Positions 34,657-45,187 of a DNA stretch of 64,000 nucleotides are shown piece by piece (the stretch's first letter is position 1; each line of letters starts with the position of its first letter). Where the stretch lies: NCBI GenBank assembly GCA_029931535.1, contig JAQPZY010001176.1:481001-545000 (forward strand), given 5' to 3'. Source of the DNA: Margaritifera margaritifera. Taxonomy: Eukaryota; Mollusca; Bivalvia; Unionida; Margaritiferidae. A program made the translations under genes and the position numbers. The notes beneath the pieces were generated by a model. The model was given only the letters and a program-made list of their open reading frames with translations. It was not told the DNA's origin and ran no database searches.

Positions 34657-37600
34657 AAGCTTCATACTTCCATATATGCTAAATGAGTGCTTCATACTTC
34701 CATATGCTAAATGAGTGCTTCATACTTCCATATGCTAAATGAGTGCTTCATACTTCCATATGCTAAATGAGTGCTTCATGCTTCCATATGCTAAATGAGT
34801 GCTTCATACTTCCATATGCTAAATGAGTGCTTCATACTTCCATATGCTAAATGAGTGCTTCATACTTCCATATGCTAAATGAGCGCTTAATACTTTCATA
34901 TGATAAATGAGTGCTTCATACTTCCATATGCTAAATGAGTGCTTCATACTTCCATATGCTAAATGAGTGCTTCATACTTCCATATGCTAAATGAGTGCTT
35001 CAAACTTCCATATGCTAAATGAGTGCTTCATACTTCCCTATGCTAAATTAGTGCTTAATACTTCCATATATGCTAAATGAGTGCTTCATGTAGATTAATA
35101 CTTTCATATGCTAAATGAGTGCTTCATATAGATTAATACTTTCATATATGCTAAATGAGTGCTTCATATAGATTAATACTTTCATATATGCTAAATGAGT
35201 GCTTCATATAGATTAATACTTTCATATATGCTAAATGAGTGCTTCATATAGCTCAATACTTCCATATATGCTAAATGAGTGCTTCATGTAGATTAATACT
35301 TTCATATATGCTAAATGAGTGCTTCATATAGCTCAATACTTCCATATATGCTAAATGAGTGCTTCATATAGATTAATACTTTCATATCTGCTAAATGAGT
35401 GCTTCATATTGCTTCATACTTCCATATGCTAAATGAGTGCTTCATATAGATTAATACTCCATATACTAAATGAGTGCTTCATATAGATTAATACTTTCAT
35501 ATATGCTAAATGAGTGCTTCATATAGCTTAATACTTCCATATATGCTAAATGAGTGCTTCATATAGATTAATACTTCCATATACTAAATGAGTGCTTCAT
35601 ATAGATTAATACTTTCATATATGCTAAATGAGTGCTTCATATAGATTAATACTTCCATATGCTAAATGAGTGCTTCATAAAGCTTAATACTTCCATATAT
35701 GCTAAATGAGTGCTTCATATAGATTAAAACTTTCACATATGCTAAATGAGTGATTCATATAGATTAATACTTCCATATACTAAATGAGTGCTTCAATTAG
35801 ATTAATACTTTCATATGCTAAATGAGTGCTTCATATAGCTTAATACTTTCATATGCTAAATGAGTGCTTCATATAGATTAATACTTTCATATATGCTAAA
35901 TGAGTGCTTCATATAGATTAATACTTTCACATATGCTAAATGAGTGCTTCAATTAGATTAATACTTTCATATATGCTAAATGAGTGCTTCATATAGCTCA
36001 ATACTTCCATATATGCTAAATGAGTGCTTCATGTAGATTAATACTTTCATATATGCTAAATGAGTGCTTCATATAGCTCAATACTTCCATATATGCTAAA
36101 TGAGTGCTTCATATAGATTAATACTTTCATATCTGCTAAATGAGTGCTTCATATTGCTTCATACTTCCATATGCTAAATGAGTGCTTCATATAGATTAAT
36201 ACTCCATATACTAAATGAGTGCTTCATATAGATTAATACTTTCATATATGCTAAATGAGTGCTTCATATAGCCTAATACTTCCATATATGCTAAATGAGT
36301 GCTTCATATAGATTAATACTTCCATATACTAAATGAGTGCTTCATATAGATTAATACTTTCATATATGCTAAATGAGTGCTTCATATAGATTAATACTTC
36401 CATATGCTAAATGAGTGCTTCATAAAGCTTAATACTTCCATATATGCTAAATGAGTGCTTCATATAGATTAAAACTTTCACATATGCTAAATGAGTGATT
36501 CATATAGATTAATACTTCCATATACTAAATGAGTCCTTCAATTAGATTAATACTTTCATATGCTAAATGAGTGCTTCATATAGCTTAATACTTTCATATG
36601 CTAAATGAGTGCTTCATATAGATTAATACTTTCATATATGCTAAATGAGTGCTTCATATAGATTAATACTTTCACATATGCTAAATGAGTGCTTCATATA
36701 GCTTAATACTTTCATATGCTAAATGAGTGCTTCATATAGCTTAATACTTTCACATATGCTAAATGAGTGCTTCATATAGATTAATACTTCCATATGCTAA
36801 ATGAGTGCTTCAATTAGATTAATACTTTCATATATGCTAAATGAGTGCTTCATATAGATTAATACTTCCATATGCTAAATGAGTGCTTCATATAGATTAA
36901 TACTTCCATATGCTAAATGAGTGCTTCATATAGATTAATATTTTCATATATGCTAAATGAGTGCTTCATATAGCTTAATACTTTCACATATGCTAAATGA
37001 GTGCTTCATATAGATTAATACTTCCATATGCTAAATGAGTGCTTCAATTAGATTAATACTTTCATATATGCTAAATGAGTTCTTCATATTGCTTCATACT
37101 TCCATATGCTAAATGAGTGCTTCATATAGATTAATACTTTCATATATGCTAAATGAGTGCTTCATATAGATTAATACTTCCATATGCTAAATGAGTGCTT
37201 CATATAGATTAATACTTCCATATGCTAAATGAGTGCTTCATATAGATTAATACTTCCATATGCTAAATGAGTGCTTCATATAGATTAATACTTCCATATG
37301 CTAAATGAGTGCTTCATATAGATTAATACTTCCAATGCTAAATGAGTGCTTCATATAGATTAATACTTCCATATGCTAAATGAGTGCTTCATATAGCTTA
37401 ATACTTCCATATGCTAAATGAGTGCTTCATATAGATTAATACTTCCATATGCTAAATGAGTGCTTCATATAGATTAATACTTCCATATGCTAAATGAGTG
37501 CTTCATATAGCTTAATACTTCCATATGCTAAATGAGTGCTTCATATAGATTAATACTTTCATATGCTAAATGAGTGCTTCATATAGATTAATACTTTCAT

Positions 37601-37663
37601 ATATGCTAAATGAGTGCTTCATATAGCTTAATGCTTCCATATCTGCTAAATGAGTGCTTCATA
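34657..37663. repeat. 3-kb satellite array (28-bp unit grading into 40-bp unit)
   Basis: The left 400 bp consists of a 28-bp unit containing CCATATGCTAAATGAGTGCT. From about 35050 the unit is about 38-40 bp: the same core with ATAGATTAAT inserted after TTCAT and often an extra AT (CATATAT). Roughly 80 units in total. Variants (AGATTAAT or AGCTTAAT; TTTCATATATG or TTCCATATG; CAATTAG) are arranged in blocks. The array ends sharply at ATAGCGAAAC. No ORF. Confidence 0.97.
35250..36690. repeat. Higher-order duplication inside the satellite, offset 745 bp
   Basis: The order of variant units from about 35250 to 35940 is repeated from about 35995 to 36685. Rare markers recur at the same 745-bp offset: GCTCAATACTTCC (35251 and 35996), ATTAATACTCCATATACT (35452 and 36197), and the CTTCAATTAG unit (35791 and 36536). 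This is a block-wise copy event of about 18 units. Confidence 0.9.
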
Positions 37664-37764
37664 TAGCGAAACAAGTTTCAACCGTTACTTTTTTGCGGGA
37701 AAGTTGCGAAGAGAATGATAGATAAAACAGAACAGACGTACATTCTATAAGCAATTGAACCCTT

Positions 37765-37880
37765 CTCTAAACATCAGCTCTCAAGATGGGATAGATCACG
37801 ACGAAAAGACGTACAATTCTGTCATTAACTGGGCCCTTCTCTAAACGTCAGCTCTCAAGATGGGATAAATCACGTGCAGA
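37765..37880. repeat. Two-copy direct repeat (about 80 bp)
   Basis: CCCTTCTCTAAACATCAGCT then CTCAAGATGGGATAGATCAC occurs twice, at about 37759 and 37830, with few differences. Confidence 0.85.
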
Positions 37881-37904
37881 GCATTTTGAAAATAGAAGTT
37901 ATAA

Positions 37905-38165
37905 GACATAGAGAGACGCATTAAATAGGTCTGAGGTAGATATTTAAGACATATAGAGACGCATTAAATAGGTCTGAGGTAGATATTTAAGACATATAGA
38001 GAGGCATTAAATAGGTCTGAGGTAGATATTTAAGACACATAGAGACGCATTAAATAGGTCTGAGGTAGATATTTAAGACATATAGAGAGGCATTAAATAG
38101 GTCTGAGGTAGATATTTAAGACATATAGAGAGGCATTAAATAGGTCTGAGGTAGATATTTAAGAC
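37905..38165. repeat. 43-bp minisatellite, about 6 copies
   Basis: The unit contains CATTAAATAGGTCTGAGGTA, then GATATTTAAGACATATAGAG. GACG/GAGG variation is the main difference between copies. Confidence 0.95.
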
Positions 38166-38169
38166 CTTG

Positions 38170-38755
38170 CTGGAAAAAAAAGATGCAAATTGGTATACTG
38201 TCAATTGATATGAATCTCTCTGTAGGAACATAAACAGATTTTCTATGAAATTTTATAAATATGGAATCCAATGCAAACATCAAGAAAGAGTGATAGTTCA
38301 GTTATTCTCAGTGATAAGACACAATGGTATTTTCAATGTCCTTCTTTAAATAATCTGAATATTCAAATGATTTTATCAATATTTTTGTAACGATATTTTT
38401 AGCTCTTCTCGTGGTTTGTGTAAAAGGTTCTGGGATAATAGTTTTCTGAAAAAGTTCATAAATAGAATGAAAGAGAACCATTATATTTTATGTTTCTGTT
38501 CTCAACATCAAAGGGCAAACTAATCAAATTCACTGTTTTCTTCTAACTAAAGAGTCGATATTTCAGTTCCTGTCCAAAAAATTTCCATTTTTGATCCTAA
38601 TTAGATTACAAAATGCCATGGTGTCTCGTCTTTCCGCAAAAAGGAAAATCATATAATATCATACACATCTTGCATTTCACTTAAGCAAATTCAAGTTGGA
38701 ACATACATCACTTATAGATGAAAACGTATAGCTTTCCAAATGTTTTACGAGGCAG
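38170..38755. other. No recognisable gene
   Basis: AT-rich; nothing coding or repetitive recognised. Confidence 0.5.
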
Positions 38756-38757
38756 TT

Positions 38758-38758
38758 G

Positions 38759-38831
<73 letters not shown>
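38758..38831. repeat. (TA)n microsatellite
   Basis: About 37 TA units. Confidence 0.98.
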
Positions 38832-38832
<1 letters not shown>

Positions 38833-39031
38833 CATTTAACAGGAAATCAGTCAAGTTTTCACACTTTAGTCCTTCAAGCGCTTTCGCATCATCGTCATGG
38901 ATGCCGTTCAGGGAGTTACATTACAGTTTCAAAGTATTTTTTTATATAAATAATTTGACGTCATTGTTATATCAATTACGTAATGTATGCGTATGGACAT
39001 GTTAAGTTCATTCATATGTAATGGATATATA

Positions 39032-39096
<65 letters not shown>
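39032..39096. repeat. (TA)n microsatellite
   Basis: About 32 TA units, preceded by a short interrupted TATATATAATTA. Confidence 0.97.
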
Positions 39097-39098
<2 letters not shown>

Positions 39099-39099
39099 T

Positions 39100-40040
39100 C
39101 GTCGTTAAGTAATTACCTTGATTACCGGTGTACAGGTGTATTGTGTAAGTTAACGTTTAGCTAAGCGAAAGAACTGATTATTTAGATGGATGATTTGCTG
39201 CTAGCATGTTTTCTTTTTTGCATAGAATCTTAAAGAACGAAAAGAAACGCTAACAGCCGTTACTATTGGCATCTCCGATTGCAATTTATTTGGACTACGG
39301 AGCAAATGTCTGTAAGGTATTCTTGTGCTTTGCATCAATTATGTCAATTTCAATTACCAAAATTGTCAACAAAACAATTGCGCACTTTTAGATTGGATTT
39401 TAGGCAACTTTATTGTTATATATTTTCATTTAGCTAATGGTCGATTCAAAAGTGAAAATATAGTTTACTCATATTGATATACTCGAAATAATTCAATTTA
39501 TAAATTGACCTCAAGAAACACTGTCTAAGCCCTACATTTCTTCTTTATATATCAAAGTACGGTGATGGATGTTAACATGCTAATATTGTTCTTACCTTTC
39601 ACAAAGTCAGTTAGTTTGATTGTATGTGAAACTGAAGATTGCAAAAGACAAGATAGAATCATATGAATCGTTTTGTTGCCTTTCCGGCAATTTTAGGAAT
39701 AATAATGTGCGTATTAGCGTATCTGATCATCTTTCTATAGAGACTTATTTCTAAGGTCGATTGCGTGGAATATGTGGCTTATATAACATTATCAAGTGAC
39801 GTGACTGGCCATAATTAAGTAAATTTCATACAATTCACTTTTTTTCTTTTATTGACAAATGATTACAATGCATTGTGGATGTTTTAAATTAATGAAGGAA
39901 GTAATAAAGGATTTATATAAAAATGTGTCAGTTTAGTGTTTGGTTGTTTTTCATTCATCAAATTTAGGACATAAAATCATTGACCGTGACCTTGTACCTC
40001 GACCTTGAAGACTTGACCAAAACGGTGGTAGTCGTATAGG
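39100..40040. other. No recognisable gene
   Basis: AT-rich. Near 39985-40015 there is GACCTTGTACCTCGACCTTG, a pair of GACCTTG-type half-sites that resemble nuclear-receptor elements; this may be chance. No ORF assigned. Confidence 0.4.
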
Positions 40041-40559
40041 GAGACGGTATAGCGACATGAACTTTTTGATTTATTACCCAACACATACTTTTTTTATTAC
40101 TATCCAACACATGTTAAACAGATAAAAAATTGATAGCGACTAACGGGAATTTAAGATGGGAAAATTTATGGTCAAAAGTTTATAGCGACTAATGGGAATT
40201 TAACATTGTGGGGAAATGGTAACATTGTTAGAAGTGGTTGACATACACTGGGTAAAAGTTTATAGCATCTAAACGGCAATTTAACATGGGACAAAGTATG
40301 GTCGACAATTTTTTGTGAATGGTTAAAAATTTTAGATACTATCCTGACATGTTTTTGATTACTATTCAACACATACTTTATCATACTATTCAACACGTAC
40401 ATTTTGGTTACTAACCAACGCATACTTTTGATTACTATCCAACACCCACTTTTTAATTACTACCCAGCACATGCTTTTTTTTATTACAATCCAATACGCC
40501 GTATTTAGTGACTAAAAACTCCACACATACTATCCAAAGAAAAGCGTAAAAGAAGGGGA

Positions 40560-41075
40560 ATTAAATATACACACACTATCACACACAAAGCAAGAGTAAG
40601 AGTATTTATATACACGCTATGCCTACATACACACTATTACACACAAGCAAGGATAGGGGTGTTTATACACAGGCTAAACCCACAAATACACTATCACACA
40701 CAAGTAGACAAGGGTAGGAGTGTTTATAGACACACTATACCCACACAAATATACTATCACACACAAGTAGGCAAGGGTAGGAGTATAGACACACTATACC
40801 CACACAAACATACTATCACACACAAGTAGACAAGGATAGGAGTGGTTATAGACACACTATACCCACACATACATACTATCACTCACAAGTAGGCAAGGGT
40901 AGGAGTGTTTATAGACACACTATACCCACACAAACATACTATCACACACAAGTTGGCAAGGGTAGGAGTGTTTATAGACACACTATACCCTCACAAACAT
41001 ACTATCACACACAAATAGGCAAGGATAGGAGTGTTTATAGACACACTATACCCACACAAACATACTATAACAGAC
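40560..41075. repeat. About 62-bp minisatellite, about 8 copies (left arm)
   Basis: The unit contains AGGAGTGTTTATAGACACAC, then TATACCCACACAAACATACT and ATCACACACAAGTAGG. A shorter, more diverged inverted version occurs in the right arm (42280-42500). Confidence 0.9.
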
Positions 41076-41381
41076 AAGAGGGGTAAGGAGTTTGACAGAG
41101 AAAATGTGAAAGAGCATGTTCAAATATTTTTAAAATATAAAAAAACAAGACAATACGATTTATTTTCCAAATTAATATTTTTTGTTTAATAAGCCCCGCT
41201 CACTGAAACATCAACTATGAAGAGGGAGAATAAGGGCGAGTCCCTTTCTCTTCATTTACAAAATATCAAAATCATTAAACATGAACTTATTTACAAGGCT
41301 GACAACGCTGGGGAGTCAGACTAGACTTCCAATGATCTAATACAGTGTCATTTTGTCATCGATGCACACTACGTTTCTGAG

Positions 41382-41453
41382 CTAAAGAAAATAGATAACC
41401 ATAATGTTAACAAAATCACCTTTCTATTTTATCATTGTGTCTAGAGTACTCAC
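41382..41453 (-). other. Predicted 72-bp intron
   Basis: On the minus strand it begins GTGAGTACTC and ends TCTATTTTCTTTAG, with a pyrimidine-rich tract before the acceptor. Both sites are close to the animal consensus. The intron follows the stop codon of the 81-residue ORF by 2 nt. Confidence 0.5.
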
Positions 41454-41455
41454 GG

Positions 41456-41701
41456 TCAAAACAAGTCACTAAATGTTCTAAGGGAAATCCAAGACTGCGT
41501 TGATGAAGAAAATACACACGTCGATGCAGTCAAAGAATGTTTAGAAGTCTTGAATCTTGAAGGTCTCTTACTTTTGGATTGGGCTAAAGAAGTCTGATAC
41601 ATTTCTCTCAGATGTTTTAATTTCACCAAAATGTCTTGTAACAGACTAACCGTTTTGTTTTCCCGCTCTTCCTTCTGTTCTGTGTTGAAAGTTTTCTTCA
41701 T
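41456..41701 (-). CDS. Hypothetical 81-residue protein with a leucine-rich helix
   Basis: I do not recognise a family. The protein opens with a charged stretch (MKKTFNTEQKEERENKTV). A predicted amphipathic helix with leucines, LLQDILVKLKHLREMYQ, spans residues about 20-36. A serine/lysine-rich, probably disordered part follows (SKSKRPSRFKTSKHSLTAS), then a C-terminus ending ISLRTFSDLF. The start has A at -3. The stop lies 2 nt before the predicted splice donor, so the intron is in the 3' untranslated region. The same frame is open upstream with Q- and K-rich codons until a TAA near 41770 but has no ATG there. Small size and a CRE-bearing promoter would fit an inducible regulator, which is inference. 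Confidence 0.45.
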   Translation of the reverse strand: MKKTFNTEQKEERENKTVSLLQDILVKLKHLREMYQTSLAQSKSKRPSRFKTSKHSLTASTCVFSSSTQSWISLRTFSDLF

Positions 41702-41793
41702 CTTTTTTTCTTGTTGCTTTCCTTTCTCCTCTTGGTGTTGTTGCTGTTGTTGAACAAATACTTATTTTTCTTCGTCTTCATGTTATTAGCCAT
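41698..41793 (-). CDS. Short basic upstream ORF, 31 codons
   Basis: The first ATG after the predicted start opens a 31-residue peptide beginning MANNMKTKKNKYLFNNSN and ending in a lysine/arginine-rich tail (KRRKESNKKKR). Its TGA overlaps the next ATG as ATGA, an arrangement that can allow reinitiation. The start context is TCTATGG, which is not strong. It could be a regulatory upstream ORF rather than a functional peptide. No family recognised. Confidence 0.35.
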   Translation of the reverse strand: MANNMKTKKNKYLFNNSNNTKRRKESNKKKR

Positions 41794-41843
41794 AGATTTT
41801 GTAATCAAACTCTTCCGCAATGGTAAATCGGAGGAACGCTGAT

Positions 41844-41945
41844 GCGTATATATATTGAAAGTGACGTCACGCGTCCACTGTCTTCTGATTGGAGAGAGGC
41901 AACACGCCCTGACTGAATTATATTACACGCATTCTGATTGGTGGA
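41844..41945 (-). promoter_or_regulatory. Candidate promoter: TATA, CRE and two CCAAT boxes
   Basis: Reading toward the small gene on the minus strand: CCAATCAG (41934-41941), CCAATCAG (41885-41892), the full cAMP-response palindrome TGACGTCA within GTGACGTCAC (41861-41870), then TATATATA (41847-41854). Order and spacing are those of a regulated RNA polymerase II promoter. A CpG-containing patch around ACGCGTGACGTCAC stands out from AT-rich surroundings. It could also serve the divergent ORF at 41946-42173. Confidence 0.55.
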
Positions 41946-42173
41946 ATGCTGTTTACTCCAGACTTCCTGGTATATGTCAAGGCATATTGGACCATTACTA
42001 GGATTACAGATGCAGCTATGGAAGAGACGAATCTACGTGGAGAGGCAAGTGTGCCTGAAGCGTGTCTTAGTCTACGAACCGGCTGTGAGGAAAAGTTTGC
42101 AGAAAATAACTGTGAAGATATGTGGTACGTGAAAGCCCGCTTCTTTGGTTACAACCCCAGCGTCGGTTTTTAG
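41946..42173 (+). CDS. Divergent 75-residue ORF, uncertain
   Basis: Starts just beyond the upstream CCAAT box, on the opposite strand to the small gene. The sequence (MLFTPDFLVYVKAYWTIT; EETNLRGEASVPEACLSL; CEEKFAENNCEDMW; FFGYNPSVGF) has three cysteines and no recognisable domain. An alternative overlapping frame starts at 41938. It has less AT-rich codon content than the surroundings, which is why I list it, but no splice, terminator or poly(A) evidence supports it. Confidence 0.22.
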   Translation: MLFTPDFLVYVKAYWTITRITDAAMEETNLRGEASVPEACLSLRTGCEEKFAENNCEDMWYVKARFFGYNPSVGF

Positions 42174-42954
42174 GGCCACCCAGATCTCTAGAAAAGAGAG
42201 ATTCTACTCAAATAATTGCCAATATATGTGTTTGTATGTTTGTATATGTCTATGTCTATGTTTACAACCAAACTAAAACTTAAAAACCCTTACCTCTCTT
42301 TTGTGTGACAGTATGTTTGTGTGGGTATAGTGTGTCTATAAACAATCCTACAATTGATTAGGTGTGATGGCATGCTTGTATGGGTATAATGTGTCTATAA
42401 ACTCTACCTACCCTTATCATACCTCGTGTTATGTGATATTATCTTTGTGTGTATGTAAGTATACGTGTGTAAGTATATGTGTGTAAAGCACTCCTACCCT
42501 TTTCATTGGATAGAAAGTGTGGGATTTTTAGTCGCTACATAAGGCATGTGAGATAGTAGAGATATGTGAGGTATTGGATAGTAGGTTACTAAGTATTGGA
42601 TAGTATATAACTAAGCAGTGAATGGTAGATAACTAAGTAGTGGATAGTAGATAACTATAACTGCTAAATTCTCGTAGACACTCAGAAACTTTCTACCATA
42701 CATTTTCCCGTGTTAAAATCCCGTATGGGGATATAAACTTTCGACCGTAAATGTTCCCATTAGTCGCTATAAGCTTTATCCAATGTAGGTCAACCACTTG
42801 TAACAATGTTACCATTTACCCTCAATGTTAAATTCCCATTCGTTGCAATAAACTTTGTACCCGTTTAACACGGGAAGCCCTTTTGACGCTATACCGTCTA
42901 CCTGTACTACTTGTGGTGTAAAAACATTAGTTATTGATTCTACATTGGATTTAC

Positions 42955-42993
42955 CAATTTTTTTTTGTTTATTATTTTTTTTTTTTTTTTTTG
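42955..42993. repeat. Poly(T)-rich tract
   Basis: Two T runs (about 8 and 21 T) with a short interruption, just outside the right arm of the inverted-repeat element. Confidence 0.85.
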
Positions 42994-42999
42994 GTCACT

Positions 43000-44075
43000 A
43001 AAACATATAGATCTAAATAAAGGATATACTAAGATCGTTTATCCTCCTCTGTAACACTGACCTTTAATTTGACCTTGCAGATAGGGTAATGAGTGTCGCA
43101 CTCTTTTCACTGTCTAATAGACAGTTTAGAAGTTTACAATCGATGTAGATCGAACCGAATTGTCAGAAACAGAAAAATCGTTACAGTACGGACAAGTATT
43201 GCATCGTCTTGAACTGTTTTATCAGAAATCTTTAGACGAAACCCACTGATTTCCCTTATTAGACCAAATTAATAAACATCGGACAAAAGTCTGATCAAAC
43301 AGACAAACAAACGAACTGATGGATAGAGCGACAGACGAATAGATGAAAGTTGATGTGAATTTTAAGTTTCTTTATTTAAGTTTAACAATGGGGAACACTT
43401 GATTAGGCCATCATCATCCGATTCTTGCATAATATCTCAGTTTGTAAAGAGGATACTTTAGTTGAAGAATGCTTTTGTACGACAGATAGAGATTTCATCA
43501 TTTCTCAAACCAGACTAATCAGAATAATGCTATTTAAGCTTGTTTTCTATCATTAGTGTTATCATTTGAAGTTAATAGTTGCTTTTATTGAAAACAAAAA
43601 TAAAATGCTTCTCGAAATATGTCAAATTCCATGTAAATAAATTATGACCCACGGCGATGTTAACATCTGTTACTCATGACGTGAATTCATTTATCTGCAT
43701 TTGGAGGAAATTAATGTTGCTGAAATAAAATAAACATATTTTTCAAAGACAAACTGAGAAACTGTGTTACTAAAAACCTTTATTTATCACATGTATAAAG
43801 TATAAAAAAGGAAAACAAATTAAATATACTATCAATGACTTGTTTCCAAATCATATCATAAAGTAAGTCTAAAAATGTACTTTTATGATACAACGGTCAG
43901 TAAAAGATGCAACTAGTCTGTTTTTATTCCTTTTGAGTCTTTGTGTATGGAAGTAATAACAAGTCAAACACATTTGACTTATCATTTTCAATATTGTAAT
44001 TTGTCTTTAATATTGGCGATCGTATTTCTCTTGCTGATATTTAACTTCAGTTACCAAAGATTTTGGTGGTGATAT
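43000..44075. other. No recognisable gene
   Basis: AT-rich; no assigned ORF and no clear repeats until the 71-bp array. Confidence 0.5.
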
Positions 44076-44077
44076 TT

Positions 44078-44575
44078 GATATGGCCAAGACAAGTAGGCA
44101 AGCACAGTTTGTGTATGTTATTTGGGAATAATTCGTATCAAGTCCAATGATATGGCCTAGACAAGTAGGCAAGCACAGTTTGTGATTGTTATTTGGGAAT
44201 AATTCGTATCAAGTCCAATGATATGGCCTAGACAAGTAGGCAAGCACAGTTTGTGTATGTTATTTGGGAATAATTCGTATCAAGTCCAATGATATGGCCT
44301 AGACAAGAGGCAAGCACAGTTTGTGTATGTTATTTGGGAATAATTCGTATCAAGTCCAATGATATGGCCTAGACAAGTAGGCAAGCACAGTTTGTGTATG
44401 TTATTTGGGAATAATTCGGATCAAGTCCAATGATATGGCCTAGACAAGAGGCAAGCACAGTTTGTGTATGTTATTTGGGAATAATTCGGATCAAGTCCAA
44501 TGATATGGCCTAGACAAGAGGCAAGCACAGTTTGTGTATGTTATTTGGGAATAATTTGTATCAAGTCCAATGTCA
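44078..44575. repeat. 71-bp minisatellite, 7 copies
   Basis: The unit contains GATATGGCCTAGACAAGTAG, then GCAAGCACAGTTTGTGTATG and ATTCGTATCAAGTCCAAT. Copies are nearly identical; some have AAGAGG in place of AAGTAGG (one base shorter), so the array is young. Confidence 0.97.
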
Positions 44576-44928
44576 ATATTTTCATAATTTTAGATTGAAA
44601 ATAAACACTGTGATACTTCATTTTTCCACCTTTCGTTCACTAAAAGCGCGTCATATTACTGACAATGGCAGAGCTGCATCATTTCAATACATTCAAGGCA
44701 CTGGGATAAATTATATTTTACTTAAATAGACCCAAAAGTCTGATATAAATTATATTTGACCTAAATAGACCAAAAAGTTCCTTACATCATAAACATTAAT
44801 ACTTAAGACTAAAAGTCAAGTTAACCGGGTTTGGGGAAGACTGTATAGGGAATCCGAAATTTCCTTGTTGACCTCTAGCTATCGGGATATTGTCTATACT
44901 CTATTGGATTTCATTAGGCCAGAGCGCT

Positions 44929-44930
<2 letters not shown>

Positions 44931-44988
<58 letters not shown>
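44931..44988. repeat. (GA)n microsatellite
   Basis: About 29 GA units followed by GGAGGAGGAAAGG. Confidence 0.97.
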
Positions 44989-44991
<3 letters not shown>

Positions 44992-45187
44992 GAGGAAAGG
45001 GTATATGGCCCCTTCATGTTTCGTTATTTTTTCAAGTGCTTCCCCAGTTTTCTGTGCATGACTATATGAATTTAACGGACGGGGGATGTGTATTTAAAAG
45101 ATGCGCAACCAGTTAGAACCAGTTGCTTAAGAGCTTTTCGTGAGATTTCTAGGTAGGAAATTGTTTTTAAACGGATCCATTGAATGA

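Larger units (their letters stand above)
41140..41820 (-). other. Candidate small transcription unit with one 72-bp intron
   Basis: On the minus strand a TATA box (41847-41854) predicts a start near 41820. The putative transcript has two short ORFs (41793-41698 and 41701-41456). A donor CC|GTGAGT follows at 41453, then a 72-bp intron ending TTTTCTTTAG at 41382. A second exon with no long ORF runs to a poly(A) signal AATAAA at 41159-41164. Promoter, start, donor, acceptor and polyadenylation signal all in correct order within 700 bp is unlikely by chance. Expression is not proven. Nothing in it looks like transposase, so it may be a host gene caught between the inverted arms. Confidence 0.5.
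40042..42899. mobile_element. Long inverted-repeat element around a small gene
   Basis: The ends AGACGGTATAGCG (40042-40054) and CGCTATACCGTCT (42887-42899) are exact reverse complements. Inside, the left arm block with GCGACTAATGGGAATTTAAC, GGGAAATGGTAACATTGTTA and AAGTGGTTGACATACACTGG (about 40180-40245) has a close inverted counterpart at about 42755-42850. Further in, the minisatellite unit with ATAGACACACTATACCCACAC of the left arm recurs inverted at about 42300-42400. The arms are collinear over 0.6 kb on the right and about 1 kb on the left, the difference being minisatellite length. The core (41090-42275) is not repeated. No target duplication is evident. It could be a foldback/long-TIR element or a segmental inverted duplication. 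Confidence 0.8.

Noticed and set aside
34657..37663. CRISPR-like regular repeat array
   Set aside because: Units are contiguous variants of one satellite sequence with no unique spacers, and the genome is eukaryotic. The same applies to the 45-46.6 kb and 48 kb arrays.
39985..40015. Nuclear-receptor response element pair (GACCTTG repeats)
   Set aside because: Two short half-sites without a nearby promoter are expected by chance at this scale.
41702..41770. Q-rich N-terminal extension of the 81-residue protein
   Set aside because: The frame is open but has no ATG before an upstream TAA, and no splice acceptor that would supply one was clear.
42150..42185. Histone 3' stem-loop (GTCGGTTTTTAGGGCCACCC) with CCAAT boxes as part of a histone gene
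   Set aside because: The stem does not pair properly, no histone protein sequence is readable on either strand, and the nearby small gene has an intron and a poly(A) signal.
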